Assembly (NCBI GenBank): GCA_949752745.1 | Contig: OX457025.1 | Location: forward strand, 46,049,601-46,113,600 | Reading direction: 5' to 3' | Length of the DNA: 64,000 nt | From: Protula sp. h YS-2021 | Taxonomy: Eukaryota; Annelida; Polychaeta; Sabellida; Serpulidae | Shown: piece after piece, positions 6,100-18,240 of the stretch | How positions within the stretch are numbered: the stretch's first letter is position 1 | Layout of the letters: each line of letters starts with the position of its first letter | Position numbers and translations under genes: made by a program | Notes under the pieces: model-generated | The model's input: only the letters and a program-made list of their open reading frames with translations | Told to the model about the DNA's origin: nothing | The model's database searches: none

Positions 6100-8080
6100 G
6101 GAAATGCTAAAAAAAAAAAAGAGGACTATAAATCATTGATTTATAGCTCCATCTGTCCGTCTGACCGTCTGAAAAAGCTAAACAAATTGCTGCCTGGGTT
6201 AAAAATACCCTGGCATGAGAAATGAAACGCTAAATCTGTCCGTCTGCCCGTCTGAGAAAGCAAAACAAATTGCTGTCTGGGTTAAAAATACCCTGGCATG
6301 AGAAATGAAACGCTAAATCTGTCCGTCTGCCTGTCTGAGAAAGCAAAAAGAATTTGCTGTCTGGGTAAAAAATATCCAGGCTTGAGAAATCGAACGCTAA
6401 ATCTGTCTGTCTGACCGTCTGCTGTGTTATGTGTGTGAAGAGAGAGAGAGAGAAATAAGCCACTGTCTGGGTTAAAAAAAATACCCAGGCTTGAGAAATA
6501 TAACGCTGAATCAGTTGTGGCTATTGCTATATGTGTAGAGAGAGAGGGAACAAAAAAAAATAAAAAAGACTGCCCGTCTGTCTGATGTGTGTTTGGAGAA
6601 TGAGAAAGGTGAATAAAGAAAAGAGTGTATGGACAGAGAGCTCCCATCTCAATGCTTGTTCGGTTTTAATTGCTTCTACGGCAAGCTATTAGCGAGAAAG
6701 CAAGAAAAAAAAATGATTGCTCGTTTACCCCGTCTCCCATAGGTCTTATATGTGTAGAGAGAGAGATAGAGCAAAAGAAAAAATGAGGGAAAAAAATCAT
6801 TGTTTGTTTGCCTGACTGTCGTGGATTGACAGAGCAAAAGAAAAAAATGTGGATAAAAAAGATGGCCACCGTTCGAGAAAGAGTGAAAGAGAGGCTGCGT
6901 TTGCTGACGTAACCGCCGTGGATACGACCCTCGTTTAAAAGTGAAAGAGAGAGACTGGGTAAAAAAGAATGGTTAAAGAAAGGAAAACGCTAACTGAGCC
7001 GCGTGTGGTTGGTATATGTAATGAGAGAGAGCGAGAAAATCGAAACAACAAAAGACTGTCTAGCCACCCTTGTGTGCGTGTGCATGCGCAGAGAGAGAGC
7101 TCTGAGTTAAAAATAGTTTCATTAAGACAGCAATGGCTGCCCAGTTTTAATTGCTTCTACGGCAAGAAACGAGTGAGAAAGCAAAAAAAAAAAGATTGTC
7201 CGTTTGCCCCGTCTCCCATAGGTCTTATATGTGTAGAGAGAGAGATAGAGCAAAAGAAAAAATGAGGGGAAAAAATCATTGTTTGTTTGTCTGACTGTCG
7301 TGGATTGACAGAGCAAAAGATAAAGAATGGATAACAAAAAAGATGGGCACCGCTCGAGAGTGAAAGAGAGGCTGTGTTTGCTGACGTAGCCGCCGCGGTG
7401 TGTGTGTGTTAAAAGAAGAGCTCTGGGTTAGAAATGACGTCTCTTATTTAGGTCACTTCCAATTGCTGCTACGGCAATCCATTAGTGAAGGTATGTGTGC
7501 TGGGAGAACGAGAAAAGCCCTGAAAAACACTTGTTTCCGTGGTTTGGTTTGATGTGGGTGAAGAGGGATAAAAACTAAAAAAAAAAAAAAAAAAAAAGGA
7601 CTGTCTGGGTGTCCGTGTGTCTGGGTGTCCGTTGGTTTGGTTGCCATAGGTGTTACAAGAGTGAGAAAGCTTTAAAGAAAGGATTGTTGCTTGTATATGG
7701 CCGTAATGCATGGAGACACCTCTCTTCCTTAAGGAAAAAGAGTGCTCATTTTTAATTGCTGTCACGACAATCCATTAGTGATGGTGTGTGTGCTTGGAGA
7801 ACGAGAAAAGCCCTAAAAAACAGTTGCTGCCGTGATTTGGTGTGTGTGGAAAGAGAGAGGGATAAAAATTAAAAAAAAACGTATGTATGGGTGTCCGTGT
7901 GTCTGGGTGTCCGTGTCTGGGTGTCCGTGTGTCTGGGTGTCCGTTGGTTTGGTTGCCATAGGTGTTAGAATAGTGAGAAAGCTTTAAAGAAAGGATTGTT
8001 GCTTGTATATGGCCACAATGCATGGAGACCTCTCTGTGGTTAAAACACAGCATCCCTTAAGGAAAAGAGTGCTCATTTAC
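6100..8080. repeat. Degenerate multi-level tandem repeats, no gene
   Basis: Three layers are visible. An ~83-base unit (CTGGGTTAAAAATACCCTGG core) repeats from about 6,189 to 6,480. A ~478-base unit (6,652-6,910 and 7,130-7,392) is marked by TTTTAATTGCTTCTACGGCA and GTGTAGAGAGAGAGATAGAG. A ~300-base unit (7,455-7,755 and 7,756-8,078) is marked by GCATGGAGAC and TTAAGGAAA. Frames here are low complexity and not credible genes. It could be the repeat-rich flank of the Polinton-like element. Confidence 0.7.
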
Positions 8081-8129
8081 TAATTGTTGCTGCAATGGCT
8101 TGGTTAGAGATCGAGAAAAGGGCTCATGG

Positions 8130-8258
8130 GCCAGTGAGCCGGGGGGGGGGGGGGGTCTGTCGACTAGCTCACCCATATAGATACAGTGTATGCTGACAGA
8201 TTGCTGGGCCGGGGGGGGGGGCTCATGGGTTGGTGAGCCGGGGGGGGGGGGGCCTACC
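8130..8258. repeat. Poly-G repeats related to those at 4.87 kb
   Basis: GCCGGGGGGGGG runs are separated by CTCATGGG(CC/TT)GGTGAGCC- and GCTGGGCC-type spacers, the same building blocks as in the divergent promoter of the zinc-finger-like gene. This links the two regions. Confidence 0.65.
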
Positions 8259-8467
8259 AACCTGATGTTTGGCAGGCCCCGGGGGGCTTGCCAACCTGGT
8301 GATGGCAGGCCCCGGGGGGCCTGTCGACCTACTGTACGGCTGGCCTCGGATTGCCTATCCATCAGTTGGTTGCAAGCTTGAGTCGCTCTGTGTGACGTCA
8401 TTGATGGGTCAAAATACACAGCAGGCCAGCTCTAACCATGTCTCTATGAACCCTTTGCTGTCCGGGT

Positions 8468-8619
8468 GCTCAAGTGCTCAAGTGCTCGAGTGCTCGGGTG
8501 CTCGAGTGCTCGAGTGCTCAAGTGCTCAAGTGCTCGAGTGCTCGAGTGCTCGAGTGCTCGGGTGCTCAAGTGCTCGAGTGCTCGGGTGCTCAAGTGCTCG
8601 GGTGCTCGGGTGCTCGGGT
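8468..8619. repeat. 8-base minisatellite GCTC(A/G)(A/G)GT
   Basis: About nineteen consecutive octamers, each GCTCAAGT, GCTCGAGT or GCTCGGGT. Only two positions vary. Confidence 0.9.
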
Positions 8620-8644
8620 GTCATTTTGTCCGGGAACCATTTTC

Positions 8645-8800
8645 ACCGGGTGTCATTTTGTCTGGCTGCCCGTTTGACTGGTCGTTTGAATGGTTGTTTG
8701 AATGGCTGCCCGTTTGAATGGTTGTTTGAATCGCCGCCCGTTTGAATGGTCGTTTGAATGGTTGTTTGAATGGCCGCCCGTTTGAATGGCCGCCCACTCT
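8645..8800. repeat. GTTTGAATGG minisatellite
   Basis: Repeats of (C/T)GTTTGAATGG alternate with GTTG or GCCGCC spacers, about ten copies. There is no coding signal. Confidence 0.75.
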
Positions 8801-8810
8801 CCATATTACG

Positions 8811-9126
8811 TCATTATGACGTTCATATGACGTTCATATGACGTTCATATGACGTTCATATGACGTTCATATCACCTCCATATCACCTCTATATCACCTC
8901 CATAACACGTCCATAACACGTCTAGATCACGTCAAAATGACGTCACTGTTTTAAAAACCCCGTGGGGCTATCAAAACACCACGTGACGTCATTATGACGT
9001 CTATATGATAACCATATGGTAACCATATGATAACCATATGATAACCATATGACGTCAATATGACGTCACTGTTTTAGAACCCCCGTGGGGGTTTGAAAAC
9101 ACCACGTGACGTCATTATGACGTCAC
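8811..9126. repeat. Tandem repeats dense in TGACGT / TGACGTCA sites
   Basis: Five copies of an 11-base unit CATATGACGTT start the block, followed by CATATCACCTC variants and CATATGATAAC variants. Two ~60-base modules (from 8,939 and 9,061) each begin and end with TGACGTCA and carry CCCCGTGGGG. Perfect octamers are at 8,939, 8,984, 9,050, 9,061, 9,107 and 9,118, with a seventh outside the block at 8,393. Confidence 0.85.
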
Positions 9127-9687
9127 TTCCTGTTTTCATACCCCCGTTTTTCCCCTACTTTCAACGTTCGGTGCAGCGCGAATCCACATATGCTAATCCC
9201 TCGAAAGAGGCACTTAAAAGCATGAAGGATTTAATGAACGTGCGGCGGATCAGTATTATGAATGAATCCACATCCACTAATCCCACTGATGTTTTCAATT
9301 TTTAAAAATTTATCTTTGATGCACGGTTTGGAAGGGAAACGTGCACAGGTTCGAAAATGCGGCGGGTAAGATGTAGTCACGAATCCACATCCCTTAAGGT
9401 ACGGTATGTAAAGGGAAGACATTGAAGTCCAAAATCATGGGTTTTGCTATTGAATGGTAAAATTAGAATGGAATTCATCGAGGCAAACCTAAGCTTTGTC
9501 TCGATGGTTTCATATACACGAACAACAAAACGAACAAGTCTGGGCGAATTCACTGGAGATGCGTTCGTCGCCAGACTGACTGTAAAGGCTCTCTGACAAG
9601 TACAGTGTCAAAATGCGCTAAATAAAATGGTTACCACCTACTCCCACCCCACCGCCAAAACACAATGATAAATCAAGCAAAAAATCA
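9127..9687. other. No gene seen; three short GAATCCACAT-type repeats
   Basis: Copies of GAATCCACAT followed by CTAATCC-like sequence lie near 9,180, 9,264 and 9,381, with weaker relatives at 10,581 and 10,723. Nothing else can be supported. Confidence 0.4.
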
Positions 9688-10293
9688 CGGATGCGAGATG
9701 TCCACTTTTTCATTTGGATGCGAGGGTAAACGGAACAGACCCCCCCCCGGAACAGACCCCCCCGGAACAGACCCCCCCTTTTTTGCAGTGGTAGGAACAG
9801 ACCCCCCCCCCCCATTTTTTATTATTATAATAATGTTTCAGTATCTCTGTGAAATTAAATTTTAAAAAATCAAGTTATTTTGGGGATAACAGAGCAGCGA
9901 GCAGATATCCAGAATCACTTTCACTTTCTATTGAATACATCTCCGGCTCTTGGGTCGGGGTGTGGGTGTTTCGCTAATCTGCAGATTGAATCTCCGTTAA
10001 TTGTTTTGACAGAGACGTTTTGATTGCATTTGAGTTCTGTAATTGTGTTATTTGTGTGATCTCGCAGTCATTAATTGTGCTATTGCTAATAGTTTTATCA
10101 AATTGCAATTGCAATGAAACAACATCAATACATCCTTTCATCCCTTTCATTATGATGAAAGGACATAGGCACATGTTTTCATCGTGATGAAAAGGTGTTG
10201 CATTACTAATAAATAATAAGTGAAAATTGTAAAAAACAGAAAAACATATATATGAAATAAAAAAAAAACATTTAAAAAAATATATCTCAGGAC

Positions 10294-10361
<68 letters not shown>

Positions 10362-10512
10362 AATGGGGGGGGGTCTGTTCCTGGGGGGGTCTGTTCCTAC
10401 CAAAAAAGAGGGGATCTGGTCCGGGGGGGGGTCTTGCCCGGGGGGGGGGGGGATCTGTTCCTACATTCGGATGCGAGATGTCCAGATGCGAGATGTCCAG
10501 ATGCGAGATGTC
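9688..10512. mobile_element. Foldback-like element with C/G-run inverted arms
   Basis: The left arm (9,731-9,813) has four GGAACAGACCCCC units. The right arm (10,367-10,462) has the reverse, GGGGGTCTGTTCC, in three or four variants. Outside both arms lies the direct repeat GGATGCGAG (9,716 and 10,469), which on the right continues as three 15-base GATGCGAGATGTCCA units. The ~550-base centre ends in an (AT)n tract. Inverted arms inside a flanking direct repeat suggest a non-autonomous foldback transposon; hairpin-driven inversion is the alternative. Confidence 0.5.
10297..10358. repeat. (AT)n microsatellite
   Basis: About 30 uninterrupted AT units inside the foldback-like element. Confidence 0.95.
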
Positions 10513-11015
10513 GCGGATTCGTATATTTTGAAAGACAATTATTGTATTTAGCGACTGTGATCACTAATCCGTTATTACACGTGAATCCATGTCAATAAAA
10601 GGCAAAATAAAAACGCCGCTAAAAGGACTTCGGATTATCAGCAATGAAAGACCAATGTTTTAATCGCCTTAATGAGCTAATCCTTATCTGCATCGGTTAT
10701 GTGAAATGCTGTTATTATACACAAATCCACACCAATGAAAGAAAACATCAAATTTTATTTTACCTGAGAAAATAATTTTCAGTTTTACCTGAGAAAAGGT
10801 AAGTGAGTAAATCATTCCTTGAGCATATTACTGAGACAGTGACTGGTGATAGGAAGGAGGTGGTGAGGGAGGGCAGGAAGGGCACGTTGGGAGAAATGCT
10901 GCACTATATTAAAATTTATTTATCTCTGATGGTTAAATAAATTGTGTTGGCAACGTTGTTACTTTTTGTTTTTTTTTATAAGCGTTTTAAAGCATAAACT
11001 TAAAAAAAACTCCGT
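10513..11015. other. No gene seen
   Basis: AT-rich sequence with weak copies of the ATCCA(C/T)(A/G)CCAATGAAAG-type repeat. No reading frame, RNA gene or element end can be supported. Confidence 0.5.
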
Positions 11016-11132
11016 CCCCGTTTTGTCCGGGGTTGCACTTGTCGCCGTTTTGGCCATCGCCGTTTTGGCCGTCGCCGTTTTGGTCTTCTCCGTTATGGCC
11101 GTCGCCGTTTTGGCCGTCGCCGTTATGTCCGG
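11016..11132. repeat. 15-base minisatellite CGCCGTTTTGGCCGT
   Basis: About seven units. Because the period is 15, the reverse strand reads as repeated NGDGQ peptides, but the frame is isolated and has no promoter or splice context, so it is not called a gene. Confidence 0.8.
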
Positions 11133-11149
11133 ATACCGTGCTGGGCATA

Positions 11150-11352
11150 AAATGCTCCGCGTTTACTTGCCAAAAATACACTCTTTTCACATGGCGTTTT
11201 AAACAAGAAAACAAAATCGAAGGCTAAGTCCCAAGTTTCGTGGCCCTAGGATCCGTAGTGCCAGTGGAGATGACACAGGAAATCCGATCACTGTCAAGAA
11301 AAAAAGATATTCATTGAGCCCTTGCAAGCCAAAGGCTTGTCAAGTGTCAACT
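11150..11352. repeat. Dispersed repeat copy 1 (ends CTTGCAAGCCAAAGGCTTGT)
   Basis: Begins ACTTGCCAAAAATACACTC, contains AAGTCCCAAGTTTCGTGG, and ends with a small hairpin (CTTG.AAGCC AAA GGCTT..CAAG). It matches a second copy at 14,710-14,988 in the same orientation. Confidence 0.75.
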
Positions 11353-11615
11353 ATGGTGTTGTCTTCCGTGGCAGCGTGACAATCCACGGGAAGGCTTGTT
11401 TGCTTGTTCTGTTACTAGCACATCAGCATGTCCCAGCTTTCAATAAGTTTGACAGAATTTGAGTTTCAACAAAGGCCTCACAGCGCATTGTTTGTTTCTC
11501 AGAATTGTTCACTGAATTCTCGGAGTCGTCCTTCACGTTTGGGAGCCACAGATTTGTTTAAAATCCAGTCTCATACGTAAGCAAATGAGACAATTAAGGC
11601 CAGACCGTTTCATAT
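11353..11615. other. No gene seen
   Basis: Ordinary-looking sequence without a long frame, element end or RNA-like pattern. Confidence 0.4.
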
Positions 11616-13302
<1,687 letters not shown>

Positions 13303-13787
13303 AGCGATTTCTCAAGTTCAGCAGATTTTTACCAGCCGGGGGAGAGTGGCTGGGGGAGGGGAGGATTTTTTTTCTTCAGACAAAGTACCCTTCCAGCCAA
13401 ACTACTCCACCCCCACCCCCACCCAAAAAAAAATCACGTGCGGCTTTGAAAGGCAACACACTTGCCATAACCAGAGCGAAAATCGATTGAGTTAGCCACC
13501 CCTACCCTCTGCTACCATCTTCCGGACAAGTATGTACATTCATACAGTCCCTATAGCACCCACCTACCCCCACCCCTCACGATCACCACCCTGCCGGCAC
13601 ATGCACACGCACACGACCAGTACTTTCACACGAGCGCCATAATTCTACGACATATAACCTAATACGTGTGGCCTTAAAAACGTCCTTGAACTGAAAAGAT
13701 TGAATCATTGCTTGGAAGGAGAAGTGTCTGACACCTCGGAAAATTCGCGCGTTTTCTCGTCATTTTAATTAGTATACCAAAACCAAA
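13303..13787. other. No gene seen; possible upstream region of the exon candidate
   Basis: Contains C-rich and CA-rich stretches (13,560-13,640). No clear TATA box or other promoter motif beyond a weak CATATAAC at about 13,650. Confidence 0.3.
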
Positions 13788-13848
13788 ATGGCTGAAAACA
13801 GTACATGGAAGGAAATTTTTGAAAATAAAAATATTATACCTATAATCG
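13788..13848 (+). CDS. Candidate first coding exon of an unknown gene
   Basis: An ATG in good context (AACCAAAATGG) opens a frame reading MAENSTWKEIFENKNIIPII and then runs into CG|GTAAGT, an almost ideal splice donor at 13,849. Without splicing the frame would end after 37 codons. The composition looks protein-like, but no family is recognised and no matching downstream exon was found, so this may be chance. Confidence 0.3.
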
Positions 13849-14704
13849 GTAAGTGGAAGTTTGAACTAAACAAATCAATTCTCCTTTCGGTAGTGGAATA
13901 AATTTGAGTCTTGGAATTCGATAGATTGACCAAGAACAGGAAGACGGATTGAGCCTTAGAATTTTACCAGTGTCACTACTGAAATTAAATTAAAAGGTGT
14001 GTTTCTGCTAAAATGTCGGATCTGGATAAAACATACGTCCCTGAGTTCGGGAATATTTGTGCGGGTGGTGGCAAGTGTGAGGGTGATATTCAGATTCTAG
14101 GATTAAACGCCCAGGTGTGGCACATGAAATATTCTCGTCTTTTAGGAAAAAAACGTTAATTTTGTGCATGTAAATGTTGTTAAATATGTGTACGTCTTTT
14201 TTTATTCTTATTTTTTTTTAAAGAATTAAATTAGACCGGATGGGGTGGATGCCCGAATCTTTTAATTGCAAAAAGTACGAGTAGATGTTTCACCGGTTAT
14301 AATTTCATGTTGATCGATTGCAGTAGATATTTGTTCAGTACCAGTCAGGCGTTTCTCATTCTCGGCCGGATCACTAAAATCGCAAAATAAAAAGAAAATC
14401 CAGCAGAATCTTCAAATTATAACTATAAAACTCGACCAGCCTGAGGTTTACAATTTTAGAGTTAAACTAGAAGCTCATTCCGCTAGCGAAATGTTAAACA
14501 CTTGACAAAAATTAAAACGCAAAAATACTGGCTTCAATGGGTTATTTCTTGAATAATACATTGCAAACAACACAGCTTGAATACGTCTTATAAGCCGAGT
14601 AGTGTTTAGCTTCTGTTGACTTAAGGTTTTATTGACTGATCTAGCATACACAGTGAGAGCTCGCACAAAGCTCACTGAGCAACTGTGTGTGATGTGGCTT
14701 AAAT
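13849..14704. other. No gene seen
   Basis: If the exon at 13,788 is real, this is its intron. A 47-codon frame starts at an ATG near 14,012 in fair context but ends in low-complexity lysine codons and is not convincing. Confidence 0.35.
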
Positions 14705-14988
14705 TCTACGCATTAACTTGCAAAAAATACACTCTTTTCACATGGCGTTTTAACAAAGAAAACGAAATCAAAGATGAAAATAAAAAGTGACATGCACATG
14801 TTCAGATCAAGCTCTGCATAAGTCCCAAGTTTCATGGTCGTAGGGCCCATAGTGTCAGAGAAGAAGAAGACACAAAAAATCGGAAAAAGTGTCAAGAAGA
14901 AAAAAAAAAAGGACGAATTTTGCTCGCACAAATTCATATAACTCTTGCAAGCCAAAGGCTTGTCAAGTGTTAAAAATGTCAACCGCGA
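14705..14988. repeat. Dispersed repeat copy 2 (ends CTTGCAAGCCAAAGGCTTGT)
   Basis: Same start (AACTTGC.AAAAATACACTC), middle (AAGTCCCAAGTTTC) and hairpin end as the copy at 11,150-11,352, with about 80 extra internal bases. Confidence 0.75.
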
Positions 14989-15354
14989 CATTTCGACCAA
15001 GTTTTTTTATCCCCCCCGGCCGCACTACTGTTGGCGGGGATATAGAAAGGTCTCCTGTCCGTCCGTCCGCAACCCTGATGGGCCCCCTTTGTCTGGGCCA
15101 CTTTTTTTTTAACTTGTTGCCTTAGTCAGACAGCTTTGAAACTTCACACAATGATAGAGTATACAGGGATTTACGGGACGCGGATTTGTGCGTCAATGTC
15201 GCAAAAAAAAATTGGCCCGGGACGCAACAAAATTTGGGGCTTGCGTCCCAGGGGACGCAGGGTTCGCGCTGGGTTCTCAGGAAAGTGAGTCAAAAAGGAA
15301 AGTGTGAATCAGTTGGGTCCAGAAAACTGAGTCACAACATCCTGTAACGACACC

Positions 15355-15695
15355 TCTACCCCCCTCCCCGCCGATCCCCACCCATGCATCCCATACCCCC
15401 TCCCTCAATGCCACCTATTACATACCCCCTCTCCCCCAATCCCCACCCATCCCATACCCCCTCCCCCGATCCCACCCATGCCATGCCCCCTCTCTTCCCC
15501 GATCCCCAACCATCCCATCCCCCCTCCCCCGATCCCACCCATCCCATACCCCCTCTCTTCCCCGATCCCCACCCATCCCATACCCCCTCCCCTGATCCCA
15601 CCCATCCCATACCCCCTCTCCTCCCCCCCCGATCCCCAGTCCCGTCCCATACCCCCTCCCCCCGATCCTACCCAACCCATACCCCCTCTCCCCAA
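15355..15695. repeat. C-rich minisatellite (CCCATACCCCCTC units)
   Basis: Ten or more units of roughly 27-36 bases built from GATCCCACCCATCCCATACC. The open frames on both strands are by-products of the repeat. Confidence 0.9.
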
Positions 15696-15808
15696 CGGCG
15701 CTCTTTCTTATAAGAACACATCTTAAACTTGATTATTTATTTAACGTTGAAACATTTGAACGCTTTAAAACAAAAGTAATTGTTATGCCTACTCTGAACA
15801 CAATTGGC

Positions 15809-16050
15809 GGGGTCCATGCATAACCCTGATAACTGCAGTTATCAGCAGTGGAGAAAAAACGCTTTTAAAGTTTGAAATTTTAGTGACAAACATAGGTTTT
15901 TCCGACAGCATTTTCCTAAAAAATGCCCACTTCTAATCGGTTTTGAGGTGTAAGACTTACATATGTGATAGAACAGAGACCAGGAAATACCGTGGTGGTA
16001 ATAGTGCATTTTCCTGATAAGAGTAGTTATCAAGTTTATGCATGGACCCC
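15809..16050. mobile_element. 242-base MITE-like element with 15-base inverted ends
   Basis: GGGGTCCATGCATAA at 15,809-15,823 is repeated exactly inverted at 16,036-16,050, with further inverted similarity inside (AACTGCAGTTATCAG and TGATAAGAGTAGTTATCA). No clear target duplication. Confidence 0.65.
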
Positions 16051-16557
16051 TTCAATTATGCAATGGCTGTGCTAAAATTTGATGGAAAAAAATCCGAAAT
16101 GAAATACTGCGCTACAGAAAAAATGGGATTCCAATTATAAATAATACTGGAATGGTAAAACATTACGATTTCAATGACAAATAATTCGTTTTAAACGGGT
16201 CCATAGCTAATCTAGCTAATCTAGCTAATCTAACGAAAAAGTGATGTGTATAATTTTGACATTGAGCTGACGTTTTCACTGCAAAAAATATTATAATTAA
16301 TTTAATTATTACAATTTGTTTTCTTTCCAAGGTGTGACTCGATGGATTTTAAAAATGTGAGTCACAGTGACTCTGTGGGTTCCGAAAAAGTGAGTCATTT
16401 CGTAAAAAATGCCCAAAAATTGGACAAAAACCCCGCCAACGCGAACCCTGGGGACGCATAAAAAATGTGTCTTCACTCGTGCATTAGTACTGAAAAAACT
16501 ATCTACAGCTTCAAACACTTTGTACGGTCCTACAAAAACGCTGACCTTTGAGGCTTT

Positions 16558-17333
16558 GCAGGGCTCGAAATTAACCATTTTTACCAAATTTCTTGGGGCC
16601 CCGCCGAAAATCCTGGGCCCGGATAGATATAGGCTATATGTTAGAAAAATGACGATATTCCCATAAATCAGGGTTCATAGCGAGAACCACACAGATTCCA
16701 GGATTATCAAGCACATTTGCAGGTTAAATTCCAGGATATCTTGAAATGAAATTCCAGGATCCTAAGGGAATTTTCCAAGAACTTCAAAAACATTTTGAAC
16801 TCAAGAATGTCTTTATTTGTACTTCTAATCCAAAACATTCTATTATCTACGTGTACATTATATTTTTAAAGCACACACACAGGAAAAATAGGTACATGTA
16901 TAATTCATAAATTTGCAAAAAAAATTAATTACGAATTCGGAATTCCAGGATTTTCAAGGATTTTTTTGTCAGATTCCAGGATTTTCCATGATCCTTGAAT
17001 GATTTTGCCGAATTCCAGGATTTTCCAGGATTTCAAGAATCGCTATGAACCCTGTAAATGTAATTTATTTCTCTCAACTATTCGTACACATACCGGTAAT
17101 ACAAAGTCTTCAATTTGTCTTTTTTATGGTTTTTATTATAGTTTGACTCCGATTGCTTCCCACACAGTTATTTCCTCTTCTGTGAAAATCGTTTATATTG
17201 ACGATTATTATAGGCCTTTCCGAAAAAAATAGTGCATGACGCCGCGTCCCAAGTCTTGAAAATCGTGGGGCCCGACGAGAAATTATGGAGCCCCAGGACC
17301 CAGGGTCCCGGCTAATTTCGAACCCCGCTTTTG
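16558..17333. mobile_element. 0.78-kb hAT-like MITE (AGGGCTCGAAATTA ends)
   Basis: The left end is GCAGGGCTCGAAATTAACC. The right end, as reverse complement, is GCGGGGTTCGAAATTAGCC, 16 of 19 identical. GGCTTTGC and GCTTTTGC next to the ends may be a decayed 8-base duplication, as expected for hAT. It is split by the 386-base element at 16,669. Confidence 0.65.
16669..17054. mobile_element. 386-base MITE with 14-base perfect inverted ends and TAAAT duplication
   Basis: CAGGGTTCATAGCG at 16,669-16,682 is exactly inverted at 17,041-17,054. TAAAT stands on both sides. The inside is filled with (A/T)TCCAGGATTTTC(C/A)AGGAT repeats. The element at 25,195-25,944 has the same CAGGGTTC.TA ends and similar internal TCCTGGAAA repeats. 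Confidence 0.85.
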
Positions 17334-18240
17334 CAAAAATGCTCTTTAACGATTCCATATTCAGTTTCCCGGTTTTGTGTTTCTGTGCAAGCTGGCCCTG
17401 TTATACCGGTTTCGTCCGTTCCATGTGAAAGAAGATGTTTGGTTTAAAACGCAATAAAAACAGAAACAGACTAAGCCATGAGCGGTTGAACCGTCAAATG
17501 TTCATTAAACTGAAAGGACCAGCCATAGAACAATTTGACGCTGCCAGATTGTTTAACAATGTGAAAAGCAGGCCTGGTTATATGATAATTCATTGCTTTT
17601 GGAATTATCTTGTCTTGGCAATACAAGATAGTGTGAACTGCAACTGTACGCGTTACCTCTTACCCCCCCCCCCAAACACACACCCTTTGTGTTTATTCAA
17701 ATAAGGGGACACAAACCAATCAGAGTGCAAATTGGGGGACGCAAAAAAATCATGGGGGACGCAAAAATATGAAAGCGTGGCGTCCCTGGGACGCAAAGAT
17801 TTTGAAGTTGAGGTAAAACCCTGAGTATATATTGTAGATTTCAAACGTCTTGGTTTCAGTTTGATGACTGAAAATTGCCAAAGCTGTGACCCTCTGAACT
17901 TCGGCAATTTTTTCTTCTCAGCCGGTGTGGGATGTTTTGTCCGGGTCACTTTGTTAACTTTCCCTATTCGCACAACTTTGAAGCTTCACACAGTGAAGGA
18001 ATATGTATTGTAGATCACCAATGTCTTGGTTTTAGTCTGTTCGGCAGAAAATTGCCAAAATTATGGCCCACTAAACTTAGGAAATTTTTTATTCTTCTCA
18101 GTCCGTGTGACGTGTTTTGTCCGGGGCACTATGTTAACCTTCCGCACAGCTTTGAAACTTTGAAACGGGCGAACAGACGGACTGACAGACACAGTGCGTT
18201 TCTATATCGTTTCTATAAAAATTATCTCTGTATATGGGTA

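Larger units (their letters stand above)
15258..16450. mobile_element. 1.2-kb element nested in the 15,164-17,823 insertion
   Basis: Perfect 11-base inverted ends CAGGGTTCGCG / CGCGAACCCTG with the direct repeat GGGACG at 15,252-15,257 and 16,451-16,456. Just inside both ends are GTGAGTCA motifs. It contains the C-rich minisatellite and a 242-base inverted element. Confidence 0.8.
15164..17823. mobile_element. 2.66-kb non-autonomous element with 6-base target duplication
   Basis: The ends are CAGGGATTTACGGGACGC on the left and, as reverse complement, CAGGGTTTTACC on the right. AGTATA stands on both sides (15,158-15,163 and 17,824-17,829). The intact host unit at 17,977-18,010 serves as an empty site. 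Near both ends lie GCGTCCC.GGGACGC palindromes. Most of its length is later insertions; no transposase is seen. Confidence 0.8.
15005..18240. mobile_element. GTCC-type interspersed repeat split by a 2.66-kb insertion
   Basis: It begins with CCCCCCGGCCGC, GGCGGGGATATAG and GTCCGTCCGTCC. It then has a unit with CTTTGAAACTTCACACAATGA that is interrupted at 15,164 and resumes at 17,824 with ATTGTAGATTTCAAACGTCT. A second, uninterrupted unit follows at 17,935-18,110 and shows the same sequence without the insertion. The second end is near GACGGACTGACAGACACAGT at about 18,180. Confidence 0.65.

Noticed and set aside
8269..8745. 158-codon plus-strand frame
   Set aside because: It runs through octamer and GTTTGAATGG repeats; its composition is dictated by the repeats.
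14012..14158. 47-codon frame MSDLDKTYVPEFGN...
   Set aside because: Short, no splice signals and a low-complexity end; not distinguishable from chance.
15356..15726. Gly/Trp- and Pro-rich open frames on both strands
   Set aside because: By-products of a C-rich minisatellite.
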